From contig WBMZ01000188.1 in NCBI GenBank assembly GCA_013400975.1, forward strand, positions 1-64,000: a stretch of DNA of 64,000 nucleotides. The letters run 5' to 3'. The notes under the pieces are model-generated. The model saw only the letters and a list, made by a program, of their open reading frames with translations. It did no database searches and was not told the origin of the DNA. Of the stretch, positions 62,601-64,000 are shown piece by piece (position 1 is the first letter of the stretch; each line of letters starts with the position of its first letter). Position numbers and translations under genes: made by a program. This DNA is from Atrichornis clamosus. Its lineage: Eukaryota > Chordata > Aves > Passeriformes > Menuridae.

Positions 62601-64000
62601 GTTTAATAAACCTCTGCCTCTCTTTCTCTTCCTCACCCAATTAAAAGAAATAATGAAAATACTTTTTTGTCATATATACAATAAGCCTTGGAAATGAACA
62701 CACAGTGCCCTGAACTATCAGGCTGCTGGAGGCAGCTGGGAATTTCATTGCCAAGGACACTGGTTGTTAAAGGCAAGGCTCTGTATCTTGGGTATTGTAT
62801 TTTTGTGCTAAAGAGATATACAGGTTTTAAACCAGAGCTACATTTGACCTCATTCCATCTCTCCTACCAAAAACTGGCATTGTTGTGGCAGCAGTTGCTC
62901 TAAAGGTTAAAAGATACCTATCACATATGTTAATCTTTACTGGTTAAGGATTCAAACACAGGTGACAGACAAACACCTAAACTTTTTTTACAAGGTATTT
63001 CTTTTCCAAGGAACATTTTGTTAAGTAACTATGAACTACCATCCTTTCCAACACATTAAAAGATAATGAGGTTTAACAGAACAACATCTATTTTCTTTAA
63101 AATAATTTGAACTCATATTCTGCATTCAAAGCATATGTTCTGACATAAGCTAATTTTCTTAAAATAACTCAAAATATTTCTGGAAAAAAGCATTGAGCTT
63201 ATATATAATGGAATTTTTTTAATTTGAGGTTAAAAGTATCCACAATATAGATTTAAAACACAGCTGATAGCTGTCTCACTAGACATGAACTGTAGAGAGC
63301 ACCTTCTGCTCTGGACAGTGTTGAGAATTTGTCAAGAAAAGGCCAAGATCTCTGAGCACTCAAGCTGCCAAGTGCTCTCAAATTAAATCAGTTCGAAGCG
63401 GTTTTCATTAAGATGGATTGAGTGTGGCATCGTGAGAAACACTCTATCAAATGTAGTGTTTTACTTAGTGATTAAGTATATACCAGTTGATGAAGCTGCC
63501 CAAATCCTTCGTAATCCCACCACTCCAATAAACATTTAATGAGTATATAAGTTCAAAAAGCCTAGTAGAGGATTTAAACCTTCAATCTTGTTTTTATTTA
63601 CTCTTGGAACTCAATTTCTCACTTCAAGTGAAGAATGCTGGTGCCTGAAGCTCATCTGTTGCCCTGGTAAAATTAAGTGCCCTCCATAGCATAAATTAGA
63701 AGACAAGACATACAATTTCTCCTAAGCTTTTTCTTTAATACTGATATACATATTTAATTATTTTTACAAAATGCAATTATAAAAATATAAAATAATGTAT
63801 CCCTTTCTTCAATTATGAATTCCAGGTGGCAGGACTGCAAAAATTACTTTGTAACAGGAAAAAGCAGTGAAAATAAATGGTGTTTACACATTTTCATATC
63901 TTTGTTTAAAGTCAGAATGTTACAATAAAAACAATGCCATTCTACAGGGTAGGTGGGAGGGACAGCTTTCAAAAATAAGGCAATGTTCAGGAAAAAAACC
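56603..64000 (-). other. FAF1: Partial FAF1 intron running off the right edge
   Basis: The acceptor CTTTTCCAG lies at 56603-56611 and no donor of the preceding exon was found up to 64000. I searched for the expected upstream peptide (the SRYGDCHPVFF and SLEAAFQEAF segment) and did not see it, so the intron exceeds 7.3 kb. Apart from a CR1 3' end at 57211-57388 it is AT-rich DNA with no gene. A small perfect inverted repeat AAACACT / AGTGTTT lies at 63437-63443 and 63455-63461. Confidence 0.85.
57211..57388 (+). mobile_element. CR1 LINE, truncated 3' end
   Basis: The segment contains the characteristic avian CR1 3' end: GGAACAGGCTGCCCAGGGAA, then CCATCCCTGGAAGTGTT, GGTTAATG, CTTGGACTTGG and TTTTCCAACCTTAACAATTC, finishing in a single ATTCTATC unit of the CR1 terminal octamer. 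Only the last 180 bases or so of the element are present, as is usual for 5'-truncated CR1 insertions, and no coding part remains. Orientation is plus, antisense to FAF1. Its presence is the strongest sign that the genome is avian. Confidence 0.9.

Overview
The window comes from a vertebrate nuclear genome, most likely a bird. The gene structure is eukaryotic: short exons with consensus GT/AG splice sites separated by introns up to 12.9 kb. A CR1 LINE 3' end of the type that dominates avian genomes lies at 57211-57388, and an older CR1 fragment lies near 9440-9620. I cannot name the species.

The only protein-coding gene I can support is FAF1 (FAS-associated factor 1). It lies on the minus strand, and its last seven coding exons occur in the order 56602->56448, 44650->44514, 42003->41915, 32372->32292, 31946->31869, 27849->27634 and 14701->14618. 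They join without a frame break into 279 codons plus a stop. This part encodes the second half of the UAS (thioredoxin-like) domain, the Glu/Arg-rich helical linker and the C-terminal UBX domain that docks on the AAA+ ATPase VCP/p97. The N-terminal UBA and ubiquitin-like domains lie beyond the right edge. In human the FAF1 gene has, as I remember it, 19 exons, which would make these exons 13-19.

Positions 1-8300 form a CpG-rich domain in which GC-rich islands alternate with AT-rich, TAAT-rich blocks that look like conserved non-coding elements. It ends abruptly near 8300. In human and other vertebrates the gene next to the FAF1 3' end is DMRTA2, a forebrain and gonad transcription factor gene in the same orientation. 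The domain therefore probably belongs to the DMRTA2 promoter side. No DM-domain coding sequence is visible, so DMRTA2 itself should lie just left of base 1. This is inference from synteny, not something seen in the window.

Positions 8300-14617 hold AT-rich intergenic DNA with a decayed CR1, an (AAT)17 microsatellite and the FAF1 3' UTR. From 14.6 kb to the right end the sequence is FAF1 exons and introns. Several intron blocks stand out from the AT-rich background by their density of transcription-factor motifs: paired SOX sites at 17.5 and 51.9 kb, a MEIS/TGIF-like inverted pair at 25.9 kb, NKX-like and homeodomain sites at 28.1 kb, and a CpG-retaining block at 22.2 kb. The simplest reading is that FAF1 is a bystander gene whose introns host long-range enhancers, possibly for DMRTA2.

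I found no RNA gene, CRISPR array, operon, intact mobile element or unknown gene system. The best candidates for new biology are the putative regulatory elements and a 39-nt splice-bounded segment at 528-566.
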